A DNA stretch of 64,000 bases from Myxococcus xanthus (GCF_006402735.1 NZ_CP017174.1:7420001-7484000); one strand, 5' to 3'. Shown: positions 26,112 to 34,409, counted from the first letter of the stretch. Numbers and translations: made by a program. Notes: a model not told the origin generated them from the sequence alone.

Positions 26112-26815
26112 GCCAGCCGGCGGTGACGCGCCCGGAACAGGCCGTCGTACAGGCCCAGGAAGAGGTGCCCGCCCAGCGCCAGGCCCTGCTCAATCTCGGC
26201 CGCCCCCGCCTCCGTCTCGTAGGGCACATCGAGCTGCCGGTAGAAGCCTTCCGCGTGCTCCTCGTCGAGGTCCGCGTGCGTGGGGTAGTGCACCACCTCG
26301 CCATGCTGGAGCCAGCCCCGCGCGACGATGCCGCGTCCCAGTTCCAGGGAGATGCCACTGAACAGGTCCTCGATGATGCCGAACACGGCCAGCCCGGTGA
26401 GCGGCCCCTCGAACGCGGCGATGCCCGTGAGTGCGACGTTGAAGGCACGCACCTCCGGCCATGTCCCATGTCGCTCCGCGCGAGCCGTCTCAACTCCCAG
26501 GCGCGCGAGGAGCAAGTGGAACGTGCGTTCGTGGCCGTGAGCCAACGTGCCGCGGCCGTGCTCGTCGAAGATGTTCTCCACCAGCGGCAACCGCTGGTTG
26601 GGATGTGGCAGACGGCTGACGAGCATCGCCATGGGCCTGGAGAAGTGCGCCACCGCGGAGAAGAACTGGAGCTGCGTCTCGACGAAGTCCTCCCGCGCGA
26701 AGGTGCCGTCTCTCAGCGCACACAGGTAGGGCGCGTCCAACGCGTTCCACGCCGCCTTGAGTCCGGCGATGTACTGACGCAGCTTCAGATTTCGGACGAG
26801 GGAAGGTGCACCCAT
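26108..26815 (-). CDS. Heme-oxygenase-like diiron protein (TENA/PqqC/CADD-like)
   Basis: 235-aa all-helical protein. Its segments ENIFDEHGRG and AHGHERTFHLLLARLG, with WLQHGEVVHYPTHADLDEEHAEGFY later, match the iron-containing redox enzyme group of the HDO superfamily (Glu/His iron ligands within these segments). Known relatives cut C-C bonds of amino acids or fatty acids or make p-aminobenzoate; the substrate here is unknown. It is the last of three overlapping genes (31-nt overlap with the GNAT gene), so it is translated with them. The start at 26815 is the first ATG in the homologous region. Confidence 0.78.
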   Translation of the reverse strand: MGAPSLVRNLKLRQYIAGLKAAWNALDAPYLCALRDGTFAREDFVETQLQFFSAVAHFSRPMAMLVSRLPHPNQRLPLVENIFDEHGRGTLAHGHERTFHLLLARLGVETARAERHGTWPEVRAFNVALTGIAAFEGPLTGLAVFGIIEDLFSGISLELGRGIVARGWLQHGEVVHYPTHADLDEEHAEGFYRQLDVPYETEAGAAEIEQGLALGGHLFLGLYDGLFRARHRRLA

Positions 26816-27705
26816 GCTGGCGCTCTGACTGGAAAGGAGAGGTCGAGAGAATAGACGGTGCACACCGAATCCTGGGCGATGCCCACCTCACGCAGCCAGC
26901 GGACATGGTCCTCCAGCCGCTCGTCGATGCTGAAACAGGTGAGCGCCTCGCCCCCGCGCGCCGCCAACTCCACACCGCAGGTACGAAGGTACTCGCCCCA
27001 GCCGTGCGTCCAGGCTTCGGGCGGTGCCGCCAGGTGGACCAGTGGCCACGGGCGTCCCGTGGACAGCCGCTGAAGGTCCTTGTCCCCCGCCGTGGTGCAC
27101 CACCCCGCCCCTTCCAGCGTCCTGGCGGGAGCGGGTCCCAGGCGGAGCCCCGCTCCCGTGGGACGCGGGGGCGCACGCCGGGTATCCAACGCCTCGAGCC
27201 GCGAGGGCGGTACGAAGTAGAGCGCGAGCCGGCTCGCCGGACGTCCCATGCGCAGCGGGTTCCAGCCTCGGGCGATACGCATCACGTCGCCCCGGGCGCC
27301 GCGCATGGCCGCGCCGTAGAGGAAACGAATCCGGCGCAGCGGGGGAATGAGGAAGAGGTGCTTGAGGCCCTGAAGCAGGAGCTTCGTGGAGAGCCCGGAG
27401 CCCCGCGCGTGCTTCGCCAGCTTGAGGTCGCAGATGTAGAGCGCGTCCACCTTTCGCGACCCGTGCCACACCGGACGCAAGACCCCCGTCACGGAACCGA
27501 GCAAGTCGTCGCCACGGAGCGCCAGAAGGAAGTACGCCTCTCCCATGGAGGAGAAGAACGGGTGGTACCCGGGCCCATGGTCGATGAAGAAGTGGTCGGC
27601 TCCATCCGCGAGCGGATAGAGGATTTCGCGCTCCAGCAGGCGCAGCCGCTCGACGTAGGGCCCGAGCGAGTCGGGCCGGGCAACGATGAAGCGCACGTCA
27701 CTCAT
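26785..27705 (-). CDS. GNAT-like acyltransferase
   Basis: 306 aa. The first half is GNAT-like, with SVTGVLRPVWHG, the beta-strand-loop ALYICDLKLAKHARGSGLSTKLLLQGL containing a variant of the acyl-CoA motif (RGSGLS), and FLYGAAMRG. The second half (170-306) has no recognised fold. It overlaps the DUF3419 gene by 4 nt (ATGA) and the diiron gene by 31 nt, so all three are one translation unit. An N-acyltransferase acting on an amine of a lipid head group is plausible but unproven. Confidence 0.75.
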   Translation of the reverse strand: MSDVRFIVARPDSLGPYVERLRLLEREILYPLADGADHFFIDHGPGYHPFFSSMGEAYFLLALRGDDLLGSVTGVLRPVWHGSRKVDALYICDLKLAKHARGSGLSTKLLLQGLKHLFLIPPLRRIRFLYGAAMRGARGDVMRIARGWNPLRMGRPASRLALYFVPPSRLEALDTRRAPPRPTGAGLRLGPAPARTLEGAGWCTTAGDKDLQRLSTGRPWPLVHLAAPPEAWTHGWGEYLRTCGVELAARGGEALTCFSIDERLEDHVRWLREVGIAQDSVCTVYSLDLSFPVRAPAWVHLPSSEI

Positions 27706-28691
27706 GGGCTGTCTGGCACGCGGAAGCCGACCTCGATGCGCTCGTAGAACAGGCTCCTGTCCCTGGCAAGCAACTCCGCGCCGAGCGCGTCATCGAACTC
27801 GAAGGCAGGCTGGAAGAAGCGGCGAAGGTCCCGGCGGTTGTTGAGCTGACGGATGAGGACGGCGCAACCGGGCCGCGCCTCACGCGCGAGTAAACCTGCC
27901 CACTCCGCCACCAGCGCGTCTTCCGACCAGTCGAAGATGTTGGAGAGCGAGATGACGTCGAAGCGGTCCAGGCGCGGCACATCCGGCAACGAGCCCTGGA
28001 CGAGCGTCAGCGCCAGCGGGCCTTCGGCCCGGAGATACTCGGGGGCATCCTCACGCAGGTACCCGCCGAGCAGCACGTGCTGGAGGAAGGGATTTCGAGG
28101 CGCATCCTCGCGCTGGAGCCCGCGTTCGAAGACCGCCTGGAAATAGCCAGGATACGAGCCGGGCTCGGCATGTTGTGTCGCCGCGGGACCGAACATGGTG
28201 TTCAGCAGCGGCGCCGCCAGGGCCAGCTCGAAGGCCACGGGCCAGTAGGGCGAAGCGAACCAGCGGGCACAGACCTCCCGGCGTTGTGAGGCCGTGGTGG
28301 CCGGCGCGAAGAAGGCGGCGAGTTCATGCGCGGGCGCGACGAACTCCTCGATGAACCGGCGGAGCGTGCGGAAGAGCCCCTCGAATTCGCCGCGCTGATT
28401 CAGAGCCGTGGTGTCCTCCTCTTCCACGCTGTAACGCGCCAGCGGAAGGCGACCGAGCCCCTCCGCCTTCTCCCGGACATGCGCGAGCTGACGCGGGTTG
28501 AAATCGAAGCCCACCAGTTCGAGCGCTGGATGGCGCCGCGCCAGGGTGAGGAGTGTGCAACCTCCCGAGGCCACCGTGAGCACGGCCCGTGCCCGCGTGC
28601 GCTCGACGAGCGCCAGTTCCAGCGCGGCATCCTCCCGGACAACGGCGAACTTCAAGCGAAGGGGCGGCGTCGAAACCAAGCCAGGTTCCAT
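27702..28691 (-). CDS. DUF3419 family S-adenosylmethionine transferase (BtaA-like)
   Basis: 329 aa. BtaA-type enzymes transfer the 3-amino-3-carboxypropyl group of SAM to diacylglycerol, the first step of homoserine/betaine lipid synthesis. The motif ASGGCTLLTLARRHPALELVGFDFNPRQ (here as separate blocks around residues 40-70) and DVISLSNIFDWSEDAL (about 252-266) are the DUF3419 signature. No BtaB N-methyltransferase is present in the window. TAGAAC at 28698-28703 is 6 nt before the ATG. Because it is divergent from the desaturase, one promoter region of about 25 nt serves both directions. Confidence 0.82.
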   Translation of the reverse strand: MEPGLVSTPPLRLKFAVVREDAALELALVERTRARAVLTVASGGCTLLTLARRHPALELVGFDFNPRQLAHVREKAEGLGRLPLARYSVEEEDTTALNQRGEFEGLFRTLRRFIEEFVAPAHELAAFFAPATTASQRREVCARWFASPYWPVAFELALAAPLLNTMFGPAATQHAEPGSYPGYFQAVFERGLQREDAPRNPFLQHVLLGGYLREDAPEYLRAEGPLALTLVQGSLPDVPRLDRFDVISLSNIFDWSEDALVAEWAGLLAREARPGCAVLIRQLNNRRDLRRFFQPAFEFDDALGAELLARDRSLFYERIEVGFRVPDSP

Positions 28692-28697
28692 GGCATG

Positions 28698-28707
28698 GTT
28701 CTACCTC
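28698..28707. promoter_or_regulatory. Divergent -10-like hexamers between the two arms of the lipid cluster
   Basis: TAGAAC on the minus strand (28698-28703) and the weaker TACCTC on the plus strand (28702-28707) lie 6 and 9 nt from the ATGs at 28691 and 28717. The two arms are therefore possibly under a single control region. Confidence 0.35.
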
Positions 28708-28716
28708 GGAACCCCC

Positions 28717-29649
28717 ATGCCGCTCGCGACAGAATCCCTCACCCCTTCGCAGTTGCGTGAATTGGAGCAGGTCGATGCGCGGCACGTTCCGCGGCTCGCC
28801 GTGTTCCTCCTGTTCTACCTCGGCGCGGCGGCGCTGTCCGTGGTGCTCGCGGCGCGGGACGCGGCCTGGACAGACTGGCTCGCTCGCGCCCCGCTGTACC
28901 TCATCGCCGCGGCGTCGTTGCATGGCATCAGCCTGTTCACCCACGAGGCCGTCCACGGTGGCCTCGCGCGGCGGCCCTGGTTGAACCGGCTGGGTGGCAT
29001 CGCCTGCGCGCTCCCGGTGTTGCAGAACTACGCGGCCTACAAGGTGCTGCACCTGAAGCACCATGCCGACCTGGGCGGCGGGAAGGACCCGGACCACTAC
29101 GCCAACTACACGGGTCGGCGCTGGCTGGAGCTGTTGATGCATGTGGGCCGGCTGCTGCTCGGTTACCCCGCGTACATCACGATGATTCCCATCCTGGGCT
29201 GGCGGCAGGGGACGGCCGCCGAGCGGCGATGGGTGCTGTTCGAGGTGGCGCTGGCCGTCGCGGGCCTGACGGCCGCGGTCATCTTCATCCCCGGACAGGT
29301 GCTGCTCCATGCATGGGCGATTCCGATGCTCCTCCTCAACACCCTGGTCAACGTCCGGGGCATGAGCCAGCACACCTTCCTGCCAGAGAGCACGCACCCG
29401 GTCCGAGGCTCCCGGACCATCCTGTCGAACCCGGTGACGCGCTTCTTCATGTGCAACGAGAACTACCACCTGGAGCACCACCTGTATCCCCGCGTGCCCT
29501 GGTACAACCTGCCCGAGCTGCACCGGACGCTGCGCGCGGACCTCGTCGCGCAGGGGGCCCCCTTCATCCCGTCCTACTTCTCGTTCGTACGCGGCGTCCT
29601 CTCCGGTTCGCTCATCCGAGGGGCGAAACCCGCCACGCCCAATGCCTGA
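28717..29649 (+). CDS. Fatty acid desaturase
   Basis: 310 aa, membrane-bound diiron desaturase or hydroxylase. Three histidine boxes are visible: HEAVHG, KVLHLKHH and NYHLEHHLYP. Several hydrophobic segments carry the core (AVFLLFYLGAAALSVVL, LAVAGLTAAVIFIPGQVLLHAW). The last box is of the N-x-x-x-E-H-H type, which also occurs in sphingolipid hydroxylase/desaturase relatives. An ATG at 28690 would overlap the divergent start codon, so 28717 is used. Its stop overlaps the start of the PAP2 gene by 8 nt, so the two form one operon. Confidence 0.88.
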   Translation: MPLATESLTPSQLRELEQVDARHVPRLAVFLLFYLGAAALSVVLAARDAAWTDWLARAPLYLIAAASLHGISLFTHEAVHGGLARRPWLNRLGGIACALPVLQNYAAYKVLHLKHHADLGGGKDPDHYANYTGRRWLELLMHVGRLLLGYPAYITMIPILGWRQGTAAERRWVLFEVALAVAGLTAAVIFIPGQVLLHAWAIPMLLLNTLVNVRGMSQHTFLPESTHPVRGSRTILSNPVTRFFMCNENYHLEHHLYPRVPWYNLPELHRTLRADLVAQGAPFIPSYFSFVRGVLSGSLIRGAKPATPNA

Positions 29650-30523
29650 GCGGCTGTACCCGCACGAAGTCCTGCTGGCGGCGTTCGGCATCACCCTCTC
29701 GACGGCGCTGGTGTTCGTCGCGGGAGTCTCCGCGGCCGTCACCGTGCAAGCGGTTGGCGGCACGGTGATGTTCATGGGCAGCGTGGCGCTGCTGGCGCGA
29801 CTGGACGCAGTGGCCCATGTCTTCCGGGCGCGGCTGCTGCTCGCCTACCTCGCGACGTTCTTCTTCTATGCCTCCGTGAAGCAGGCCGTCCCCGCGCTGG
29901 GGCTCGTGACGCGTGACGCGTGGCTCCTGTCCGCTGACGTGTTCCTGTTCGGCATCACCCCGGCCGCATGGCTCCAGCGGTGGAGCACGCCCTGGGTCAG
30001 CGAGTTCTTCAGTGCCAGCTATCTGGCGTTCCACGGCTACCTGCACCTCGCCATGGCCTGGGCGCTGGTGGGGCCGCGTGCGCGGGCGGAGCGCTTCTTC
30101 ATCGACGTCTTCTCCGCCTATGTCCCGGGCATCGCCGGCTACTACCTGATGCCCGCCGTCGGGCCCGTGGCCGCCTGGCCGGAGCTGTTCACCCTCCCCA
30201 TTGAAGGTGGCTGGTTCACACAACTGAATGCCGCCGTCGTGGCGAGCGGCTCGTCCACCTACGACCTCTTCCCCAGCCTGCACACGTACATCACGCTGGT
30301 GCTGCTCGAACACGACCGGCGTCAGCACCCGTGGCGATTCCGTCTGATGGTGCCCGTCGCCGTGGCCATCCTCATGTCCACGCTGGTGCTGCGTTATCAC
30401 TATGCCGTGGACCTGCTGGCGGGCGCCGTGTGGTTCATGGTGTTTCGCGCCTGCTTCCCCCGGCTCCAGGCGCGCTGGGAGGCGCGGACGGCGCTATCGA
30501 ACCTGGCCCAGGCAGGACAGTGA
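29642..30523 (+). CDS. PAP2-superfamily membrane protein, inositol-phosphorylceramide-synthase-like
   Basis: 293 aa with about six helices. The catalytic signature occurs in two parts: FPSLHTYITLVLLEHD (about residues 210-225, S/H) and RYHYAVDLLAG (about 255-265, H and D). This His-His-Asp arrangement of the SPT/IPC synthase type differs from soluble PAP2 phosphatases. It could transfer a phospho-head group to or from a lipid or dephosphorylate a lipid phosphate. It is coupled to the desaturase, suggesting work on the same lipid. A peptidase remnant follows 19 nt after the stop. Confidence 0.8.
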   Translation: MPERLYPHEVLLAAFGITLSTALVFVAGVSAAVTVQAVGGTVMFMGSVALLARLDAVAHVFRARLLLAYLATFFFYASVKQAVPALGLVTRDAWLLSADVFLFGITPAAWLQRWSTPWVSEFFSASYLAFHGYLHLAMAWALVGPRARAERFFIDVFSAYVPGIAGYYLMPAVGPVAAWPELFTLPIEGGWFTQLNAAVVASGSSTYDLFPSLHTYITLVLLEHDRRQHPWRFRLMVPVAVAILMSTLVLRYHYAVDLLAGAVWFMVFRACFPRLQARWEARTALSNLAQAGQ

Positions 30524-30542
30524 TTGGCCAGACGCCCCGCCC

Positions 30543-30842
30543 GTGAAAGATTTCAAATCCTCTCAGGAGAACTTCTCCACCATGCTGGTCGGCGCGAACC
30601 GCGTCCGGGTGGTGGGGCAGCGCAGCGCGGGCACCAACGGCAACATCACCAAGCTGGTGCTCCCGGACGGCTTCCGGTTCATGTACACCGGGATGGAAGT
30701 TCTTCGTCCCGACCGCCCCACATTCCATGGCGTGGGAATTGTCCCGGATGAAGAGATTGTGCCCACCACGGAAGACTTCGCGATGGGCAGAGACGCAGCG
30801 CTTTTGAAGGCCATCGACGTGCTCCAAGCACGCGAGCAGGCG
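30543..30842 (+). pseudogene. Truncated S41 (tail-specific protease) C-terminal fragment
   Basis: About 100 codons match the C-terminal end of S41 peptidases: the SSQEN segment equivalent to the active-site Ser loop, then GQRSAGTNGNITKLVLPDG, the TGMEVLRPDRPTFHGVGIVPD block and the ARDxx-type helix TTEDFAMGRDAALLKAI. The N-terminal PDZ and protease core are absent, and nothing in the 20 nt upstream continues the gene. The frame stays open to 30992 with unrelated sequence. I read this as a decayed remnant rather than a working gene. Confidence 0.6.
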
Positions 30843-30930
30843 CTTGCCGGAGTGAGTGCGAGCGGCGCCTTTCGATGCGGGCGTGTGCAGCGGCAGGATG
30901 GCGCTCCACACCCCGTGGAAAGGAGCAGTC

Positions 30931-31539
30931 ATGAACTCACGTTTTCTTGCTGTCGCTGTCCTGGGTGCCGCGATGTTCACCGGCTGTGGTGAGCCGGAGC
31001 CCCCCCCTGAGACACCCGCCGGTGAAGGCGTCATCATCCCCTCAGCGGAGACGCAGGGAGGGTCCGCCACCGTCACTGCCGCCGCGTACTGCGACGACGT
31101 GACGACGTGGAATTCCGCGTGGGCGGCCCTGGAAGACCAGGTGCTCGTGCTCGTCAACGAGCACCGCGCCGCCGGAGCCGTCTGTGGCGGCGTGGCCAAG
31201 CCTCCCGCGCCCCCACTCAGCAACAACGCCCAGCTGCGGTGTGCGGCGCGCAAGCACTCCAAGGACATGGGCACCAACAACTTCATGAGCCACACGGGCT
31301 CGGACGGCTCCACGCCCTGGCAGCGGATGAACTGGGCGGGCTACACGTACCGCAACGCCGCGGAGAACGTCGCGGCCGGCTACTCCACGGCCCTGGCCGT
31401 GGTGAATGGCTGGATGACCAGCACCGGGCACTGCAACAACATCATGAACCCGGCGCTGCTGGAGATGGGCGTCGGCTACTTCAACGCGCCGAGCAGCACG
31501 TACCGGCACTACTGGACGCAGGCCTTCGGCCGGCAGTAA
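30931..31539 (+). CDS. CAP/SCP-domain lipoprotein
   Basis: 202 aa with a signal peptide ending in the lipobox FTGC (Cys 18). A Pro/Glu-rich linker is followed by the CAP domain (about 60-200), with CAARKHSKDMGTNNFMSHTGSDG, WQRMNWAGYTYRNAAENVAAGY and GHCNNIMNPALLEMGVGY. The conserved His and Glu residues of CAP proteins are in place. This family acts extracellularly in binding or as sterol/protease-like proteins; the role here is unknown. AAAGGAG lies 6 nt upstream. It probably heads an operon with the DUF350 and transglutaminase genes (12-nt gap to the next). Confidence 0.85.
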   Translation: MNSRFLAVAVLGAAMFTGCGEPEPPPETPAGEGVIIPSAETQGGSATVTAAAYCDDVTTWNSAWAALEDQVLVLVNEHRAAGAVCGGVAKPPAPPLSNNAQLRCAARKHSKDMGTNNFMSHTGSDGSTPWQRMNWAGYTYRNAAENVAAGYSTALAVVNGWMTSTGHCNNIMNPALLEMGVGYFNAPSSTYRHYWTQAFGRQ

Positions 31540-31551
31540 CACCGGGATAGA

Positions 31552-32142
31552 ATGCGCGGCCGGGCGCTCATCCAGGGCGCCCGGCTCGCCTCGCTCGTCA
31601 TGGACCTCGTCCTGCTATTCGTCGGTCTCATCAAGGTGGTGTTCGGCGGCCTCGTCGCCGCGCTGGGCATCTGGCTCGCGCTGCGTGGACTGAGCCGCAT
31701 CCTCGGCGCCAACCCCGTGGAGGAGCTGCGCCAGGGCAACGTTGCCGCCTGCCTCGTCCACGCCTCCAGCATGGTGTCACTGGGGCTGCTGGTGCAGCAC
31801 GCGGTGCAGGCCACGTCGGACGCGCTGGACCTCACCGTGCAGAATCCGCCCCTGCATCTGCTGGTCGTCGGCCGCCTGGTCGCGGTGGCCGTCCTGCACG
31901 TGGGGCTGTCACTGGGCGTGGGCGTCACGGTGCTCGGCACGGGTGTGCTGCTGTTCGACCGGATGACGCCGGGCATCGACGAGCTGGCGGAAGTGCGCAA
32001 GGGCAACGTCGCGGCGGCGCTCATCCTCTCCGCCATCCTGCTGGTCCTGGCGCTGCTGACCGCCCCGGGCCTCCAGGCGGCGCTCAACGGGCTCATCCCC
32101 TTCCCCCAGCTCCCTGAAGGGACGCTGCGCGCGCCCGCGTGA
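31552..32142 (+). CDS. DUF350 membrane protein
   Basis: 196 aa with four hydrophobic segments. Two repeats of the DUF350 signature, ELRQGNVAACLVHAS and EVRKGNVAAALILSA, are in the two halves. The cellular role of DUF350 is not established. TAGAAT at 31548-31553 overlaps the ATG at 31552; if it is a -10, the start would be the ATG at 31600 (MDLVLLFVG), right before the first helix. It overlaps the next gene by 4 nt. Confidence 0.72.
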   Translation: MRGRALIQGARLASLVMDLVLLFVGLIKVVFGGLVAALGIWLALRGLSRILGANPVEELRQGNVAACLVHASSMVSLGLLVQHAVQATSDALDLTVQNPPLHLLVVGRLVAVAVLHVGLSLGVGVTVLGTGVLLFDRMTPGIDELAEVRKGNVAAALILSAILLVLALLTAPGLQAALNGLIPFPQLPEGTLRAPA

Positions 32143-32999
32143 AGACGTTCTTCAAATGGATGCTCGGCGTGGTGGGCCTCGCCAGCTGCATCTGCTGCTG
32201 CGGCCTGGGCACGCTGGGCCATCTGGCGGGCATGGACATCGCGCCACCGGAGCCCGGCCATCCCAGCGGCGCCCGCGCGGTGGATTTGGGACTGGTGCTG
32301 CTCCCGCCGGGCACCTCACCGCAGCGGGCCCGTGACTACGACTGGCGAGCGGACAGCATCCAGCCCCCCGAGCACCACGTCTCCTACGGCCTGGGGACGG
32401 CGCTGGCGCAGACCCTGGCGGATGAACACGCGGCGCTGGGCCGCCGGCTGAACTACCGCTCATTGGGCAGGGAGCGCTTCTCGTTCAACGCACCGCCCGG
32501 CTGTAGCGCCGACATGCGCTGCATCTACGAGGAACTGATGCGAACCAACGCCGAGCCCGTGCGGAGGCTGGGTGACACGTTCGTCGCCTCCATCCGCGAG
32601 CGGAGGCTGGATGCCGCGCAGGCCACGCAGCTCATCGTCGGCTTCGTGCAGCGCATCGACTACGAACTGCCGGAGCACGAGGCCTTCGGCATCGTCCCAC
32701 CGGCGCTGGTCCCCGCCGAGAATCGCGGCGACTGCGACTCCAAGGCGGTGCTCGCGGTGATGCTGCTGCGGCAGGCGGGAATCGACGCGGTGGTGCTGTA
32801 CTCCGACCCGCTGTCCCACGCGGCGGTGGGCGTGGGGCTGCCCGGCAAGGGCACGGCGCTGCGCTACGCCGGGCGCAGCTACCTGTACGCGGAGGTCACC
32901 TCCCCGGGCTGGCCGCTGGGCATGATTCCGCCCCAATACGACAAGCCCCGGCTGTGGAAGGTGCTGCCCTTGAACGGGGGGCCGGACACGGCGGGCTGA
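32139..32999 (+). CDS. Transglutaminase-like protein downstream of DUF350
   Basis: 286 aa with an N-terminal hydrophobic segment containing four Cys (ASCICCCG). The C-terminal half carries a papain-like core: Cys in RGDCDSKAVLAVMLLRQAGIDAVVLY, His in PLSHAAVGVG and a later acidic residue (YAEVT). It is exported or membrane-anchored. The DUF350-transglutaminase overlap (4 nt) points to joint function at the envelope. The enzyme may be a peptidase or transamidase. Confidence 0.75.
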   Translation: MKTFFKWMLGVVGLASCICCCGLGTLGHLAGMDIAPPEPGHPSGARAVDLGLVLLPPGTSPQRARDYDWRADSIQPPEHHVSYGLGTALAQTLADEHAALGRRLNYRSLGRERFSFNAPPGCSADMRCIYEELMRTNAEPVRRLGDTFVASIRERRLDAAQATQLIVGFVQRIDYELPEHEAFGIVPPALVPAENRGDCDSKAVLAVMLLRQAGIDAVVLYSDPLSHAAVGVGLPGKGTALRYAGRSYLYAEVTSPGWPLGMIPPQYDKPRLWKVLPLNGGPDTAG

Positions 33000-33011
33000 C
33001 GCCCCTGGGCC

Positions 33012-33779
33012 TCAGTCCGCCTCGGCGCCTGGCGCCGCGAGCAGGCCCTGCACCAGGTGCTCGTAGGCCTCCTTCATCGGCAGCTCGGAGTCGACCTTGA
33101 GCCGCCGCCGGAGTGTCTGGGTCCGCCGGCCATCCCGTGGGTCCACGCCCTCCTTCTGGTACGCCTCCCACCACACCCCGCTTCCACGCCGTTGCCACAG
33201 GGGCACGTCGTTGAAGTTGATGCCTCGCTGGAAGAGCAGCTCGTTCTTGTAGCTCACGGGCTTGCCGTCCAGCTCACGGGTGGCCTGCGCCGCGCTCCGG
33301 CCCTCCTTGCGCAGCGTCCAGTAGCACCAGCCATGCAGCGAACACCGGCTGCCGTCCGCCTGTCGCCAGAGGAAGTAGTCCAGCACCGCGCGCTCCGAGG
33401 CGCCCAGCCATGCCCGGCCGTCGAACACCGCCGGGACACCCGCCGCATGCGTGAAGGTTGCGCTGGCCAGGCCCGCCGCCAGGGACACGACCTTCTCGAC
33501 GGAGCGGTCGAAGAGCGCCCAGTCCGGCCGGAAGAGCACGGAGATTTCGTCGCTCTGCGTGTAGGCGTAGACGCCTTGGAGTTCCTCCAGCATCACGCTG
33601 GCGGTGCGCACCATGAACTGGTGGAACACCGGGTCGAAGGGCTTCTCGTAGCGGGCCTCGGTGAAGCGCGAGAAGCCCCGCCCATCCACGCGCAGCACCA
33701 CCCAGGCGCCCGGCAGCATGCGCTGGCCGTGGAACACCTCGCCCTGCCTTGCTCGCGCCGCCAGTTCCTCAGGGTCCAT
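33012..33779 (-). CDS. Thg1-like 3'-5' tRNA polymerase (tRNA-His guanylyltransferase family)
   Basis: 255 aa. Metal-binding and catalytic motifs of the palm domain are conserved: LRVDGRGFSRF (Asp 32) and YAYTQSDEISVLF (Asp 77-Glu 78). These enzymes add nucleotides in the 3'-5' direction to tRNA 5' ends, after activation of a 5'-phosphate with ATP or GTP. Bacterial members (known from myxobacteria) repair 5'-truncated tRNAs in vitro. ATG 33779 has GGAGGAACC upstream and matches the family start. It overlaps the kinase gene by 11 nt, which suggests it is paired with a 5'-kinase. Confidence 0.9.
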   Translation of the reverse strand: MDPEELAARARQGEVFHGQRMLPGAWVVLRVDGRGFSRFTEARYEKPFDPVFHQFMVRTASVMLEELQGVYAYTQSDEISVLFRPDWALFDRSVEKVVSLAAGLASATFTHAAGVPAVFDGRAWLGASERAVLDYFLWRQADGSRCSLHGWCYWTLRKEGRSAAQATRELDGKPVSYKNELLFQRGINFNDVPLWQRRGSGVWWEAYQKEGVDPRDGRRTQTLRRRLKVDSELPMKEAYEHLVQGLLAAPGAEAD

Positions 33780-34239
33780 CGGGTTCCTCCATCCAGGGTT
33801 GGACGCGAATGCCACCGTCGGCGGCCAGCGTCACGTAGAACAGTGCGTCGAAGCCCTCCTCGAGCCGGGGCCGCTCGAGTTGCTTCACGGTGGCGCGCAA
33901 CGCCACCTCCGGCACCCGGGCACGCCCTTCACGCAAGGCATTGCGCGCCAGGCAGTCCTCCAGCTTCGACGCGAAGTAGTAGCCAATGATTCGGGCCTGG
34001 TACTCGCGCCCCAGGGCGATGAGGGGCGCGCGCACGTCCGCGGAGGGATTGGTGTTGTCCACCACCACCGGCCGGCCCGCCGCCAGCGCCTCCGCGATGT
34101 AGCGGCGCTGGCGGGCCTCCTTGCGAACGGCGTGAGGCCACAAGTCCTTGCTGACGTGCACGTGCGTGGCCGCGAAACGCTGCCGGTAGAGGCTGCTCTT
34201 GCCCGAGCCCTGCAAGCCAACGAAGAGAACCAGGTCCAT
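33769..34239 (-). CDS. Polynucleotide-kinase-like P-loop ATPase
   Basis: 156-aa AAA_33-type kinase related to the T4 Pnkp/PNKP kinase domain. Walker A is GLQGSGKSS (residues 8-16, Lys 14), VVVDNTNPS (about 62-70) is the DNTN-type motif and the lid/phosphate-binding helix is ALREGRARVPEVALRATVKQLERPRLEEGFD. The N- and C-terminal extensions of phage T4 Pnkp (phosphatase) are absent. It is the first gene of the pair with Thg1-like; a 5'-OH kinase would make the 5'-phosphate that Thg1-like enzymes need (inference). The start at 34239 is at the family beginning MDLVLFVG. Confidence 0.82.
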   Translation of the reverse strand: MDLVLFVGLQGSGKSSLYRQRFAATHVHVSKDLWPHAVRKEARQRRYIAEALAAGRPVVVDNTNPSADVRAPLIALGREYQARIIGYYFASKLEDCLARNALREGRARVPEVALRATVKQLERPRLEEGFDALFYVTLAADGGIRVQPWMEEPDGP

Positions 34240-34409
34240 GACGTGCGGCTCCGGACGCCTCCGATTGAGAGGGGCTGACAGCGATGGCCCCAGCCATAAC
34301 GCTGCCACGCGAAAAAGACAGTCAACCCGACGAATCTGTCGCGTCCGCAGTGTCATCCCAACGTCACGAATGCCTGTCATTCCAATGAATTCCCAGACTT
34401 GGGCATGCA

